A stretch of DNA of 64,000 nt, taken from positions 1 to 64,000 of the forward strand of contig NZ_MJAO01000016.1 in assembly GCF_001902635.1 (NCBI RefSeq). Direction: 5' to 3'. Made by a program: the position numbers and the translations under genes. The notes under the pieces were generated by a model. The model was not told the origin of the DNA. It did not search any database and saw only the letters and a list, made by a program, of their open reading frames with translations. This DNA comes from Serratia marcescens (GTDB taxonomy: Bacteria; Pseudomonadota; Gammaproteobacteria; Enterobacterales; Enterobacteriaceae). Shown here in pieces: positions 8,098 to 17,526 of the stretch (the stretch's first letter is position 1; every line of letters starts with the position of its first letter).

Positions 8098-9546
8098 TTA
8101 TACCGCCTGGCACAGGTATTTGAGCTCCAGATAGTCTTCGATGCCGTATTCGGAGCCTTCACGCCCCAGGCCCGACTGTTTCACCCCGCCGAACGGCGCT
8201 ACCTCGTTGGAGATAAGGCCGGTATTGATGCCGACCATGCCGTATTCCAGCCGCTCCGAAACGCGCCAGATGCGCGCTACATCGCGGGTGTAGAAGTAGG
8301 CGGCCAGCCCGTAGATGGTGTCGTTGGCTTGACGGATCGCTTCGGCTTCGTCATCGAACACCACCAGCGGCGCGACCGGGCCGAAGATCTCCTCTTCCAG
8401 CAGCAGTGAGCCGGGCTGCACGTCGCCCAGCACCGTCGGCGTGAAGAAATTGCCGCCCAGCGCGTGCGGCGTGGCGCCGGTCAGCACCTGAGCGCCTTTG
8501 CTCAGCGCGTCATCCAGCAGCTCCAGCACCTTGTCGCGCGCCTTGCGGTTGATCAGCGGGCCGATCTGCACGCCGGGTTCGAAGCCGTTGCCGACCTGCA
8601 GCGCCGCCACGCGGGCGACAAACTTCTCGGCGAACTGGGCGTAAACGCCGCGCTGCACGTAGAACCGGTTGACGCAGACGCAGGTCTGCCCGGCGTTGCG
8701 GTACTTGGCGATCAGCGCGCCTTCCACCGCGGCATCGATGTCGGCATCGTCAAACACGATGAATGGCGCATTACCGCCCAGTTCCAGCGACACTTTCTTG
8801 ATGGTGTCCGAGCTCTGGCGCATCAGCAGCCTGCCCACCGGCGTGGAGCCGGTAAAGCTCAGCTTGCGCACCTGCGGGTGGCGGGTCAGCTCGGCGCCGA
8901 TCGCCTGCGAGTTGCCGGTCACCACGTTGAACACCCCGGCGGGAATGCCGGCGCGCTCGGCCAGCTCGGCCATCGCCAGCGCCGAGTAAGGGGTTTCGTT
9001 GGCGGGTTTGACCACCAGCGTGCAGCCGGCCGCCAGCGCCGGCGCGGCCTTGCGGGTGATCATCGCCGCCGGGAAGTTCCAGGGCGTGATCGCCGCGCAC
9101 ACGCCGATGCCCTGCTTCAGCACCATCAGGCGTTTATCGCCGCTCGGCGAGGGAATGATGTCGCCATTGGTGCGCTTGGCCTGTTCGGCGAACCATTCGA
9201 TAAAGGAGGCTGCGTAGCGGATCTCGCCCAGCGACTCCGCCAGCGGCTTGCCTTGCTCCAGCGTCATCAGGCTGGCCAAATCCTGCTGATGTTCCAGCAT
9301 CAGTTCGAACCAGCGGCGCAGCAGCTGTGCGCGTTGCTGTGCCGGCAGCGTGCGCCAGCCTTCCAGCGCCTGCTGGGCGGCGTCGATCGCCCGTTGGGTT
9401 TCGGCCGTCGCCATGTTGGGCACGCTGCCGATGAGTTGGCCGGTGGCGGGATCGCTCACCGGCAGGGTTTCCTGGTTGTCGGCATCGCGCCATTGGCCGT
9501 TGATGTAGGCCTGTTGGCGGAATAGCGCCCGATCGGAAATATTCAC
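8098..9546 (-). CDS. GabD-like NAD(P)-dependent aldehyde dehydrogenase, probable malic semialdehyde dehydrogenase
   Basis: Aldehyde dehydrogenase of 482 aa, closely resembling E. coli succinate-semialdehyde dehydrogenase GabD along its whole length. Catalytic Cys is about residue 289 (NAGQTCVCVNRFY) and general-base Glu about 255 (VSLELGGNAPF); the cofactor segment TPWNFPAAMITRKAAPALA is intact. The frame opens at a GTG at 9558, but the GTG at 9546 (MNISDRALFRQQ) is preferred: GAGG sits 6 nt upstream and the N-terminus then aligns with GabD. Its position between the oxygenase and reductase genes points to oxidation of malic semialdehyde, the carbon product of carnitine cleavage, to malate. 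Alternatively it is a second succinate-semialdehyde dehydrogenase. Confidence 0.88.
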   Translation of the reverse strand: MNISDRALFRQQAYINGQWRDADNQETLPVSDPATGQLIGSVPNMATAETQRAIDAAQQALEGWRTLPAQQRAQLLRRWFELMLEHQQDLASLMTLEQGKPLAESLGEIRYAASFIEWFAEQAKRTNGDIIPSPSGDKRLMVLKQGIGVCAAITPWNFPAAMITRKAAPALAAGCTLVVKPANETPYSALAMAELAERAGIPAGVFNVVTGNSQAIGAELTRHPQVRKLSFTGSTPVGRLLMRQSSDTIKKVSLELGGNAPFIVFDDADIDAAVEGALIAKYRNAGQTCVCVNRFYVQRGVYAQFAEKFVARVAALQVGNGFEPGVQIGPLINRKARDKVLELLDDALSKGAQVLTGATPHALGGNFFTPTVLGDVQPGSLLLEEEIFGPVAPLVVFDDEAEAIRQANDTIYGLAAYFYTRDVARIWRVSERLEYGMVGINTGLISNEVAPFGGVKQSGLGREGSEYGIEDYLELKYLCQAV

Positions 9547-9593
9547 AAAGAACCTCACAAGTCAGGGGGAGGGGGCCCGTGGGCCCCGTCGCA

Positions 9594-10718
9594 TCAGGGT
9601 TGATAAACCTGCGCCAGCAGGTTGTGGAAGTGGGCGATGCCGTGTTCGCTGACGCCGCTGCCGGCGCCGTCGGCCATGATGCGCCCCTGGCCGCGATAGC
9701 CGCGCGATTTGAGGCCTTTTTGCACGCTCTCCACCAGCCGCAAATCTTCCGGGCGGAACACGTCGCGGTACCAGTCGATCAGCTTGAGCTGCTCGTCGCT
9801 CAAATCGGCGTTGGTGAAGTAGATGTCGTAGTGCTGCAGGGTGGTTTCCGCATCGACCGGGAACTCGTAAATCACCGTCATCATGCCTTCCAGCGGCGGC
9901 ATGTTGAACATGGTGCACGGCCACAGCCAGATGCCGTGGAAGCTGGCTTCTTTGCCCTCTTCAAACTTGAACGACTGCTCGGAAGGGCGGGCGTAGCCGA
10001 ACTGCAGCGTCCAGTTGCCGTGCAGGGTGTGCCAGTAGCGATCGACCTGCACCGAGTCGGCGAAGCCGGGGTGTGCCGGGCCGCAGTGGTAGCACTCGAG
10101 GTAGTTATCGACGATGTTCTTCCAATTGGCCGGGGTGCGGGTGACGAAGCGCGCCGCCAGCTTGAGATCGTCGACCTGCGGGCAGGCTTCGCGCACTTTG
10201 GCGCCGAGGCCCGGCAGCTGGTCTTCCACCGTACCGGCCTGCGGATCCAGATTGACGTAGATAAACCCGGCGTACTCTTCGACCCGCACCGGCATCAGGT
10301 GCGAGTTTTCTTTATCGAAGTTTTGCACGTTTTCACAGTTGCGCGCGTGCGCCAGTTCGCCGTCCAGCTTGAACGCCCAGGCGTGATAAGGGCAGGTGAT
10401 GACGTTTTTCGCCCGGCCATCGCCCGCCAGCAGCTGGTGGCCGCGGTGCGGGCAGACGTTGTAAAAGGCACGCAGCACCTTGTCGCGGCCACGCACCACC
10501 AGAATGTTTTCACCGATGATCTCGCGGGTGATGTAGTCGTTCGGTTCGGCGAGCTCGCTGCGGTGTGCCACGCAGATCCAACTGGTGGCGAACACCTGCT
10601 CTTTTTCGTGATCGAACGCCGCCTGGTGGGTATAGAACCGGGCTGGAATGGTGTAAGCCTCGCGGGCGTCGGCGCAGAAATCTTTCGGTAAGGTAAATTC
10701 AGGGATCAGAGTGCTCAT
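9594..10718 (-). CDS. cntA: Carnitine monooxygenase, Rieske oxygenase subunit
   Basis: Rieske non-haem iron oxygenase (YeaW/CntA family), 374 aa, predicted to hydroxylate L-carnitine so that it breaks into trimethylamine and malic semialdehyde. The Rieske cluster ligands are C89, H91, C109 and H112 (CPHRGHQ ... CPYH). The mononuclear-iron site has H211 and H216 in NYLECYHCGPAHPGF. The residue bridging the two metal sites is Glu208 rather than the usual Asp, the hallmark described for CntA. AGAGGAAGG precedes the ATG. It follows the BCCT transporter gene at 26 bp. The family also accepts related quaternary amines such as gamma-butyrobetaine and glycine betaine, so the substrate range is inferred. 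Confidence 0.9.
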   Translation of the reverse strand: MSTLIPEFTLPKDFCADAREAYTIPARFYTHQAAFDHEKEQVFATSWICVAHRSELAEPNDYITREIIGENILVVRGRDKVLRAFYNVCPHRGHQLLAGDGRAKNVITCPYHAWAFKLDGELAHARNCENVQNFDKENSHLMPVRVEEYAGFIYVNLDPQAGTVEDQLPGLGAKVREACPQVDDLKLAARFVTRTPANWKNIVDNYLECYHCGPAHPGFADSVQVDRYWHTLHGNWTLQFGYARPSEQSFKFEEGKEASFHGIWLWPCTMFNMPPLEGMMTVIYEFPVDAETTLQHYDIYFTNADLSDEQLKLIDWYRDVFRPEDLRLVESVQKGLKSRGYRGQGRIMADGAGSGVSEHGIAHFHNLLAQVYQP

Positions 10719-10744
10719 AAGTTAACCTTCCTCTTTTCTTATAG

Positions 10745-12355
10745 TCATTTCGCCATAGGGCGCGGTTGATACGACGATGAAGCGGAGACGTCGGCGGGTG
10801 GCGGTGCGTCGGGCTGCGCCGGCGCGCTGTTTTCGATCAGGTGCGCCGGGATGGCCGCGTAGTCCTGCTTCAGCCAGCGGGCGAAGCCGTAGGTTTTCAC
10901 CAGCAGCACCAGCAGGAACGGCAGCGCGGTCAGGATCACCGTGGTTTTCATGGTGTCCAGCGAAGCGCCGGTAAACAGAATAGAAAGCGGGATCAGGGTG
11001 ATCACTACACACCAGAACAAGCGCAGCATCGGGCTGGGATCTTGCCCTTCCTGCAGGTTGCGGGTGCTGGTGGCGGCCATGGTGTAGGCCACCGCGTCCA
11101 TGTGCGAGGCCAGGAAAATGATCATGATGAACAGATAGGCGGCCAGGAACAGTTTGCCGAGCGGCAGCGCCGTCAGCAGCATCTGCACGGCGGTTTCGCC
11201 GCCCTGGTTGCTGAGGATCTCCGGCACGTTGAGCTGCCCGCTGATGAACTGGTGCATGGCGTAGCTTTCCAGCGAGCCGAAGAAGAACCAGCAGCCGAGG
11301 GTGCTGCCGAGCAACAGCGCCCAGATCACCTCTTTAATCTTGCGGCCGCGCGAGACGCGGGTCACGAACATCGCCACGCCGGGGGTATAGGAGATCCACC
11401 ACAGCCAGTAGAACACGGTCCAACTGCGGCTGAAGCTGCCGTCGCCCATCGGATCGGTGAACAGGCTCATCTGCAGGAAGTTCTGCGCCGTCAGGCCGAT
11501 GGCGTTGATGGTGTTGTTGATGGTGAACTCGGTCGGGCCGACCAGCAGCACCAGCCCGGCGAAGGCGAACGCGCCCCAGCCGACCATTTTGCTCAAGCGC
11601 TGCATGCCGCCGTCGATGCCGATGTAGGAGCTGAGGCAGAAGATCACCGCCGCCAGCAGGATCACCGTCGCCTGCACCGCGAAGTTGTCCGGGATACCGG
11701 TCAGCGCCGTCAGCCCGCGGGTAAAGGTGGAGGCGGTCAGCACCAGCGAGATGGTGAGCGCGCCGACGGTGGCGACCAGGAAGATCAGATCCACCGCCCG
11801 CCCGACCGGGCCGTTGGCGCGCACGCCGGTGATGGCGGAAATGATCCCCGACAGGCTGAGCCCTTTGTTCTTACGCACGTGGAAGTGGTAGGCCATGATC
11901 AGCGAGGCGAGGGCGTAGGTCGCCCAGGCGCTCAGCCCCCAGTGGAAGAAGGAGTAGCTGATGCTGTATTCCAGCGCCTTCGGGGTGCGCGGCGCGATGT
12001 TCAGCCCCGGCGTCTGGTAATAATACGCCCATTCCATCACCCCCCAGTACAGGGTGGACGAGCCCAGGCCGGCGCAGATGAACATGAACAGCCAGGCCAG
12101 CGTGGAGTATTGCGGTTTGCCTTCGCCGAGGCGGATGTTGCCGTATTTGCTCAACGCCAGATACAACACCACCAGCAGGGCGATCAGCACCAGAATTTGG
12201 ATGGTTGAACCGAACAGCCGGGTGACGCCGTTGAAAATGGTGTTGGCGATAAGCGCGGATTTAGCCGGAAAGAGCATCAGGCAAATGGCGATCAGCGCAA
12301 TGCTGCACAGGCTGATGGCGATGAGCGTGACATCCTTTTTAGGGTTGCTCTGCAT
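10745..12355 (-). CDS. BCCT-family carnitine/betaine transporter
   Basis: Betaine/carnitine/choline transporter of 536 aa with twelve predicted membrane segments, homologous to E. coli YeaV and related to CaiT/BetT. Family Trp-rich motifs are clear: [17 protein letters not shown] (about residues 97-113) and [20 protein letters not shown] (about 323-342). The last 40 residues are Pro/Ala/Ser-rich and poorly conserved. It is the first gene of the oxygenase operon and so supplies its substrate, most likely L-carnitine. It lies more than 360 bp from dmlA with a terminator between them, so it should have its own promoter. Confidence 0.9.
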   Translation of the reverse strand: MQSNPKKDVTLIAISLCSIALIAICLMLFPAKSALIANTIFNGVTRLFGSTIQILVLIALLVVLYLALSKYGNIRLGEGKPQYSTLAWLFMFICAGLGSSTLYWGVMEWAYYYQTPGLNIAPRTPKALEYSISYSFFHWGLSAWATYALASLIMAYHFHVRKNKGLSLSGIISAITGVRANGPVGRAVDLIFLVATVGALTISLVLTASTFTRGLTALTGIPDNFAVQATVILLAAVIFCLSSYIGIDGGMQRLSKMVGWGAFAFAGLVLLVGPTEFTINNTINAIGLTAQNFLQMSLFTDPMGDGSFSRSWTVFYWLWWISYTPGVAMFVTRVSRGRKIKEVIWALLLGSTLGCWFFFGSLESYAMHQFISGQLNVPEILSNQGGETAVQMLLTALPLGKLFLAAYLFIMIIFLASHMDAVAYTMAATSTRNLQEGQDPSPMLRLFWCVVITLIPLSILFTGASLDTMKTTVILTALPFLLVLLVKTYGFARWLKQDYAAIPAHLIENSAPAQPDAPPPADVSASSSYQPRPMAK

Positions 12356-12718
12356 GGGAGTGAACTCCTGTTATCGGTGGTGGGCCGGTGCGCGAAGCGT
12401 AGGGGGCGCCCGGGCCTTATTGGTTTGAACCCTTTGTTTTGTTACACCGCGAGGAGTAAACGCCCCGGCAGGACGTTGCCGGGAATATTTACTCTTCATT
12501 AACATTTTCGAGTGTGCACAAATTACAGGAGGGCCACAATTGGGGCATCTGTAAAAGGATAAAACACAGTATGTAAACAATTTGTTGTGATCTTGACCGG
12601 GGTATTGGCGTGCTTTCTGCGGTGGTTTTCAGCGGATTTGCGGCAGTGATCGAGCAGGAAAAACAGGTGCGGCAAAGCAGGGCGCCGGAAGGCGCCCTGC
12701 GGGGGAAACAGCGTGGTT
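12356..12718. other. Intergenic region dmlA / BCCT operon
   Basis: A 363-bp gap between two minus-strand genes. On the dmlA side is a strong hairpin (12677-12700). The rest is AT-richer and should carry the promoter of the transporter operon. It includes AACAA-T-TTGTT (12577-12587), a LysR-like short inverted repeat. No open frame with coding character is seen. Confidence 0.5.
12677..12700 (-). terminator. Terminator after dmlA
   Basis: Perfect 10-bp stem GCAGGGCGCC / GGCGCCCTGC closed by a 4-nt loop, starting 19 bp after the dmlA stop codon. On the minus strand it is followed by TTTGCC. It separates dmlA transcription from the transporter operon. Confidence 0.75.
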
Positions 12719-13804
12719 TCAGCGTTGCAGCAGGGCGGCGATCGCCTGGCCGACTTGCTGAGTAGACGCGTCGCCGCGCATGTCCGGCGTGCGCGGCCCG
12801 TCGGCGATGATGCGCTCGATCGCTTGCAGGATGCCGTCGTGCGCCTGGCGGTAGCGGATATCGCCGTCGCCGAGGAAGTCCAGCATCATCGCGCCGCTCC
12901 AGATCATGGCGATCGGGTTGGCGATGTTCTTGCCGAAAATGTCCGGCGCCGAGCCGTGCACCGGTTCGAACAGCGACGGGAAGTTGCGCTCCGGGTTCAG
13001 GTTGGCCGATGGCGCGATGCCGATGGTGCCGGTGCAGGCCGGCCCGAGATCCGACAAAATATCGCCGAACAGGTTGGAGGCCACCACCACGTCGAAGCGT
13101 TCGGGATTAAGCACGAAGCGCGCGCATAGAATATCGATGTGCTGTTTGTCCCAGCCGATGTCGGGGTACTGGCGTGCCATCTCCGCTACGCGCTCATCCC
13201 AGTACGGCATGCTGATGGCCATGCCGTTGGACTTGGTGGCGGCGGTCAGGCGTTTGCGCGGGCGCTGCTGCGCCAGTTCAAAGGCGTATTTCAGAATGCG
13301 GTCCACGCCTTGACGAGTGAAGACCGATTCCTGAATCACCATCTCGCGCTCGGTGCCTTCGAACATCCGCCCGCCGAGCGAGGAGTATTCCCCTTCGGTA
13401 TTTTCGCGCACCACGTAGAAATCGATGTCGCCCGGCTGCTTGTTCGCCAGCGGGCAGGGCACGCCGGGGAACAGCCGCACCGGGCGCAGGTTGACGTACT
13501 GCTCGAAGTCGCGGCGGAATTTCAGCAGCGAACCCCACAGTGAAATGTGATCGGGCACCGTATCCGGCCAGCCGACGGCGCCGAAGTAGATGGCGTCGAA
13601 GCCCTTGAGCTGCTCAAACCAGTCGCCCGGCATCATCTGGCCGTGGTGCTGGTAGTAGTCGCAGCTGGCCCACTCGAAGGTGTCGAATTCCAGCGACAGA
13701 TCCCAGCGCGCCGCCGCCGCCTGCAATACCCGTATGCCTTCCGGCAACACTTCCCGCCCGATACCGTCCCCGGGGATAGCGGCAATCTTGTAAGTTTTGC
13801 TCAT
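12719..13804 (-). CDS. dmlA: D-malate dehydrogenase (decarboxylating)
   Basis: NAD-dependent beta-decarboxylating dehydrogenase of the isocitrate/isopropylmalate family, 361 aa, the same length as E. coli DmlA (YeaU). It oxidises D-malate to pyruvate and CO2, and the family also acts on tartrate. Visible are the N-terminal IPGDGIGREVLPEG, the substrate Arg region YVNLRPVRLFPG, DFYVVRENTEGEYS, and the metal/NAD-binding part VVASNLFGDILSDLG and EPVHGSAPDIFGKNIANP. It is divergent from its likely LysR activator. Next to carnitine monooxygenase it would consume the D-malate formed from L-carnitine. Confidence 0.93.
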   Translation of the reverse strand: MSKTYKIAAIPGDGIGREVLPEGIRVLQAAAARWDLSLEFDTFEWASCDYYQHHGQMMPGDWFEQLKGFDAIYFGAVGWPDTVPDHISLWGSLLKFRRDFEQYVNLRPVRLFPGVPCPLANKQPGDIDFYVVRENTEGEYSSLGGRMFEGTEREMVIQESVFTRQGVDRILKYAFELAQQRPRKRLTAATKSNGMAISMPYWDERVAEMARQYPDIGWDKQHIDILCARFVLNPERFDVVVASNLFGDILSDLGPACTGTIGIAPSANLNPERNFPSLFEPVHGSAPDIFGKNIANPIAMIWSGAMMLDFLGDGDIRYRQAHDGILQAIERIIADGPRTPDMRGDASTQQVGQAIAALLQR

Positions 13805-13856
13805 ACAGAGGTCTCATTTGTAGGTAGGGGAGATTGACAACACTGTTATCCTATAA

Positions 13857-13875
13857 TTGACTAACTGTTAATCAA
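13857..13875. promoter_or_regulatory. Candidate DmlR operator
   Basis: Imperfect 19-bp inverted repeat TTGACTAACTGTTAATCAA, in which TTGA.TAA pairs with TTA.TCAA, between the divergent dmlA and LysR genes. Size, position and T-N11-A spacing fit a LysR-type site. A TTGATT-like -35 for dmlA overlaps it on the minus strand. Confidence 0.5.
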
Positions 13876-13907
13876 TCGCGAAAACGGTGAAACATAAAAC
13901 ACGAATC

Positions 13908-14846
13908 ATGAACAATATGCCGATCCTGAGTGACCTGCGGGTGTTCGTGCTGGTGGCGCGCCGCGCCGGGTTCGCCGCCGCCGCCGAAGAGCTGGGCGTT
14001 TCGCCGGCCTTTATCAGCAAGCGCATAGCGTTGCTGGAAAAGGCGTTGGACGTGTCGTTGCTGCACCGCACCACGCGGCGGGTGGCGATCACCGAAGACG
14101 GCGAGCGGATCTACGAATGGGCGCAGCGCATTCTGAATGACGTCGATCAGATGATGGATGAACTGTCCGAAGTGCGTCAGGCGCCGCAGGGCATGCTGCG
14201 CGTAGTCAGCAGCTTCGGTTTCGGCCGACGCTTCGTGGCCCCGGCGCTGTCGGCGCTGGCGCGGGAGTATCCGCAGTTGGAGCTGCGGCTCGACGTTTCC
14301 GATCGGCTGGTGGATCTGGTCAGCGAAGGCTTCGATCTGGATATCCGCATCGGCGACGACATCGCCCCCAATCTGATCGCGCGCAAACTGGCGGACAACC
14401 AGCGCATCCTGTGCGCTTCGCCGGCGTATTTACAGCGCCACGGCGTGCCGAAAAGCCCGGCGGAGCTGGCGGGCCGCGCTTGCCTGGTGATCAAGGAGCG
14501 CGATCACCCGTTCGGGCTGTGGCGGCTGCAGGGGCCGGGCGGCGAAGAGACGGTGAAGGTGACGGGGGCGCTGGCGTCGAACCACGGCGAAATTGTGCAT
14601 CAGTGGTGCCTGGACGGGCAGGGCGTTGCACTGCGTTCCGCCTGGGACGTGAAAGAGAACATCGACAGCGGCCGGTTGGTGCACATCCTGCCGGAGTATT
14701 ATCAGCCGGCCAACATCTGGGCGGTGTACGTTTCCCGGCTGGCAACGTCGGCGAAAGTGCGGGTGACGGTCGAATTTTTGCGCGACTATTTCCGTGAGCA
14801 CTATGGCGAAACGGGGTCGGCGAGTGAAAATCCGTCGCGGCCTTAA
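13908..14846 (+). CDS. dmlR: LysR-type regulator of D-malate/carnitine genes
   Basis: LysR-family transcription factor, 312 aa from the chosen start. The N-terminal winged helix-turn-helix reads FAAAAEELGVSPAFISKRIALLEKALDVSLLHRTTRRV, and a periplasmic-binding-protein-like effector domain follows from about residue 90. It is divergent from dmlA, as E. coli dmlR (yeaT) is from dmlA. E. coli DmlR responds to D-malate. Three starts are possible (GTG 13887, ATG 13908, ATG 13917), none with a strong Shine-Dalgarno sequence; 13908 is a compromise. By position it probably controls dmlA and perhaps the oxygenase operon too. Confidence 0.85.
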   Translation: MNNMPILSDLRVFVLVARRAGFAAAAEELGVSPAFISKRIALLEKALDVSLLHRTTRRVAITEDGERIYEWAQRILNDVDQMMDELSEVRQAPQGMLRVVSSFGFGRRFVAPALSALAREYPQLELRLDVSDRLVDLVSEGFDLDIRIGDDIAPNLIARKLADNQRILCASPAYLQRHGVPKSPAELAGRACLVIKERDHPFGLWRLQGPGGEETVKVTGALASNHGEIVHQWCLDGQGVALRSAWDVKENIDSGRLVHILPEYYQPANIWAVYVSRLATSAKVRVTVEFLRDYFREHYGETGSASENPSRP

Positions 14847-15159
14847 GGTCAAAAATGTGCGCCAGATCATCTTATGCTCGTAAAACTCCTCTCCGTTACT
14901 TGTGGAACTGTTGCACCTGTTCCTTTTGGCAAAACTTTGGTTTATGCTCAGCTGAAGCGTTTCAGTTGAGATACTCTTCGACAGAAATGCCGATGTGACG
15001 GCGGCGAAAAGCCGCTGAAGCGCGGGAATAATGCAAACGCGGCGATTCACAGCGGGCGGTGCGATCCACTACTCTATGCGGGTTAGTGAGACAACCAGTC
15101 AGCGCCGGCCCGGCGCCGGTGAGTCAGCCCGGCGGGGACGGCCCTTTTTCAGGAGCAGC
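14847..15159 (+). other. epd upstream region
   Basis: 313 bp between the LysR gene and epd with no supported gene. It contains the Cra-like operator at 14951-14966, and GC-rich self-complementary sequence (GGCCCGGCGCCGG near 15107) in what should be the epd leader. Confidence 0.5.
14951..14966. promoter_or_regulatory. Cra (FruR) operator upstream of epd
   Basis: GCTGAAGCGTTTCAGT matches the Cra consensus GCTGAATCGTTTCAGC at 14 of 16 positions and sits about 195 bp before epd. E. coli epd-pgk is also a Cra target, which supports glycolytic/gluconeogenic control of this operon. Confidence 0.75.
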
Positions 15160-16176
15160 ATGACCATCCGCATAGCGATAAACGGCTTTGGCCGCATCGG
15201 CCGCAGCGTATTGCGCGCACTGTACGAATCGGGACGACGGGCGGAAATCTCCGTGGTGGCGATCAACGAGTTGGCGAACGCCGAGGGCATGGCCCATCTG
15301 CTGAAGTACGACTCCAGCCACGGCCGCTTCGCCTGGGATGTACGGCAGGAATGCGACACGCTGAACGTCGGGGACGACGCGATTCGTCTGTTGCATCAGC
15401 CGGCGGTGGAGCAGTTGCCCTGGGGCGAACTGGGCGTCGACGTGGTGCTGGATTGCAGCGGCGTGTACGGCAGCCGGGCGGATGGCGAAGCCCATCTGGC
15501 GGCGGGGGCGAAGAAAGTGCTGTTCGCCCATCCGGGCGGCAACGATCTGGACGCCACCATCGTGTTCGGCGTCAATCATCAGACGCTGCTGGCGGAGCAT
15601 CGCATCGTTTCCAACGCCTCGTGCACCACCAACTGCATTATTCCGGTGATCAAGCTGCTGGACGACGCCTACAGCATCGAATCCGGCACCGTGACCACCA
15701 TTCACTCGGCGATGAACGATCAGCCGGTGATCGACGCGTATCACGCGGATTTGCGGCGTACCCGCGCGGCGAGCCAGTCGATCATTCCGGTCGACACCAA
15801 GCTGGCCGCGGGCATCACCCGCATTTTCCCGCAGTTTTGCGATCGCTTCGAGGCGATCTCGGTGCGCGTGCCGACCATCAACGTGACGGCTATCGATCTC
15901 AGCGTCAGCGTCAGCGCCGCGGTGAAGGTAGCGGAGGTCAACCAGTTGTTGCAAAAGGCCGCACGGGAATCATTTCGTGGTATAGTTGACTACACGGAAT
16001 TACCATTGGTCTCGATCGATTTTAACCATGACCCGCACAGCGCTATCGTCGACGGTACGCAAACCCGGGTCAGCGGGCAGCACCTGATAAAGACCTTGGT
16101 CTGGTGCGACAATGAATGGGGCTTTGCCAATCGGATGTTGGATACAACACGGGCAATGGCCGCCAGCGGTTTCTAG
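15160..16176 (+). CDS. epd: D-erythrose-4-phosphate dehydrogenase
   Basis: NAD-dependent oxidation of erythrose 4-phosphate to 4-phosphoerythronate, the first step of the DXP-dependent pyridoxal 5'-phosphate pathway. 338 aa, GAPDH fold: Rossmann motif [15 protein letters not shown] (residues 7-21), catalytic Cys in [12 protein letters not shown] (about residue 155), and the C-terminal [12 protein letters not shown]. The frame is open further upstream to 15031, but ATG 15160 has AGGAG 4 nt before it and aligns with E. coli Epd (339 aa). It is the first gene of epd-pgk-fbaA, as in other enterics. Confidence 0.97.
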   Translation: MTIRIAINGFGRIGRSVLRALYESGRRAEISVVAINELANAEGMAHLLKYDSSHGRFAWDVRQECDTLNVGDDAIRLLHQPAVEQLPWGELGVDVVLDCSGVYGSRADGEAHLAAGAKKVLFAHPGGNDLDATIVFGVNHQTLLAEHRIVSNASCTTNCIIPVIKLLDDAYSIESGTVTTIHSAMNDQPVIDAYHADLRRTRAASQSIIPVDTKLAAGITRIFPQFCDRFEAISVRVPTINVTAIDLSVSVSAAVKVAEVNQLLQKAARESFRGIVDYTELPLVSIDFNHDPHSAIVDGTQTRVSGQHLIKTLVWCDNEWGFANRMLDTTRAMAASGF

Positions 16177-16246
16177 TACGGCGGCGCCGGCGCGGCTGGC
16201 GCGCTGCTCAGGCAATTTTATAGAGATTCAATAAAGAGGGTTCACC

Positions 16247-17410
16247 ATGTCTGTAATTAAGATGACCGATCTGGATCTGGCGGGTAAACGCGTACTGATC
16301 CGCTCCGATCTGAACGTGCCGGTAAAAGACGGTAAAGTGACTTCCGACGCGCGTATCCGCGCTTCCCTGCCGACTATCGAAGCTGCGCTGAAGCAAGGCG
16401 CCCGCGTGATGGTAACCTCCCACCTGGGTCGCCCTACTGAAGGCGAGTACAACGAAGAATTCTCTCTGCTGCCTGTCGTCAACTACCTGAAAGATCATCT
16501 GAAATCCCCAGTGCGTCTGGCGAAGGACTATCTGGATGGCGTCGACGTCGCCGAAGGCGAACTGGTGGTGCTGGAAAACGTCCGTTTCAACAAGGGCGAG
16601 AAGAAAGACGACGAAACCCTGTCCAAGAAATACGCGGCGCTGTGCGACGTGTACGTGATGGACGCGTTCGGCACCGCGCACCGCGCGCAGGCTTCCACCC
16701 ACGGCGTGGGCAAGTTCGCGCCTGTCGCCTGTGCCGGCCCGCTGCTGTCCGCCGAGCTGGAAGCGCTGGGCAAGGCCTTGGGCAACCCGGCCCGTCCGAT
16801 GGTCGCCATCGTGGGCGGTTCTAAAGTGTCCACCAAACTGACCGTGCTGGATTCCCTGTCCAAAATCGCCGATCAGCTGATCGTCGGTGGCGGCATCGCC
16901 AACACCTTCGTAGCGGCGCAGGGCAACAACGTGGGCCAGTCCCTGTACGAACCTGACCTGATCCCGAACGCGCAGAAACTGCTGGAAACCTGCGACATCC
17001 CGGTTCCGACCGACGTGCGTGTCGCGACCGAGTTCTCCGAAACCGCGACCGCGACCGTGAAGCAGGCCAACGAGATCCAGGACAACGAGCAAATTCTGGA
17101 TATGGGCGACGTCTCTGCCGAGCGTCTGGCCGTTATCCTGAAGAACGCCAAAACCATTCTGTGGAATGGCCCGGTTGGCGTATTCGAGTTCCCTAACTTC
17201 CGTAAGGGCACCGAAATTGTCGCCCGCGCGATCGCCGATAGCGACGCTTTCTCTATCGCTGGCGGCGGCGACACTCTGGCAGCCATCGATCTGTTCGGTA
17301 TCGCTGACAAAATTTCCTACATCTCCACCGGCGGTGGCGCATTCCTGGAGTTCGTTGAAGGGAAACCGCTGCCTGCAGTCGTGATGCTGGAAGAGCGCGC
17401 TAAGCAGTAA
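16247..17410 (+). CDS. pgk: Phosphoglycerate kinase
   Basis: Glycolytic transfer of phosphate from 1,3-bisphosphoglycerate to ADP. 387 aa, the same as E. coli. Signature [13 protein letters not shown] (about residue 21), substrate-binding SHLGRP (about 62), and GGGDTLAAI with STGGGAFLE near the C-terminus forming the nucleotide site. AAAGAGGG precedes the ATG. Codon use shifts to the highly expressed pattern (AAA, CTG, GGT), unlike epd. A hairpin follows the stop, so fbaA may also have its own promoter. Confidence 0.98.
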   Translation: MSVIKMTDLDLAGKRVLIRSDLNVPVKDGKVTSDARIRASLPTIEAALKQGARVMVTSHLGRPTEGEYNEEFSLLPVVNYLKDHLKSPVRLAKDYLDGVDVAEGELVVLENVRFNKGEKKDDETLSKKYAALCDVYVMDAFGTAHRAQASTHGVGKFAPVACAGPLLSAELEALGKALGNPARPMVAIVGGSKVSTKLTVLDSLSKIADQLIVGGGIANTFVAAQGNNVGQSLYEPDLIPNAQKLLETCDIPVPTDVRVATEFSETATATVKQANEIQDNEQILDMGDVSAERLAVILKNAKTILWNGPVGVFEFPNFRKGTEIVARAIADSDAFSIAGGGDTLAAIDLFGIADKISYISTGGGAFLEFVEGKPLPAVVMLEERAKQ

Positions 17411-17418
17411 TTCAGACA

Positions 17419-17447
17419 ACGGGAGGCGAAAGCCGCCCGTTTGTTTT
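17419..17447 (+). terminator. Hairpin with T tail between pgk and fbaA
   Basis: ACGGGAGGC-GAAA-GCCGCCCGT forms a stem with one mismatch, followed by TTGTTTT. It is probably a partial terminator, since fbaA starts 80 bp downstream on the same strand. Confidence 0.65.
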
Positions 17448-17526
17448 ATACCGCGCGGCTAATGCTGCGCGGCGTGAAAACATCGATTTACATCCATCTA
17501 CGGCCGACGAAACAGGACAAAGTAAC

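Noticed and set aside
10841-12208. A 455-codon plus-strand frame across the BCCT gene
   Set aside because: The translation is dominated by Gln, His, Gly, Asp and Arg, typical of the complement of membrane-protein codons. The minus-strand BCCT gene explains the region.
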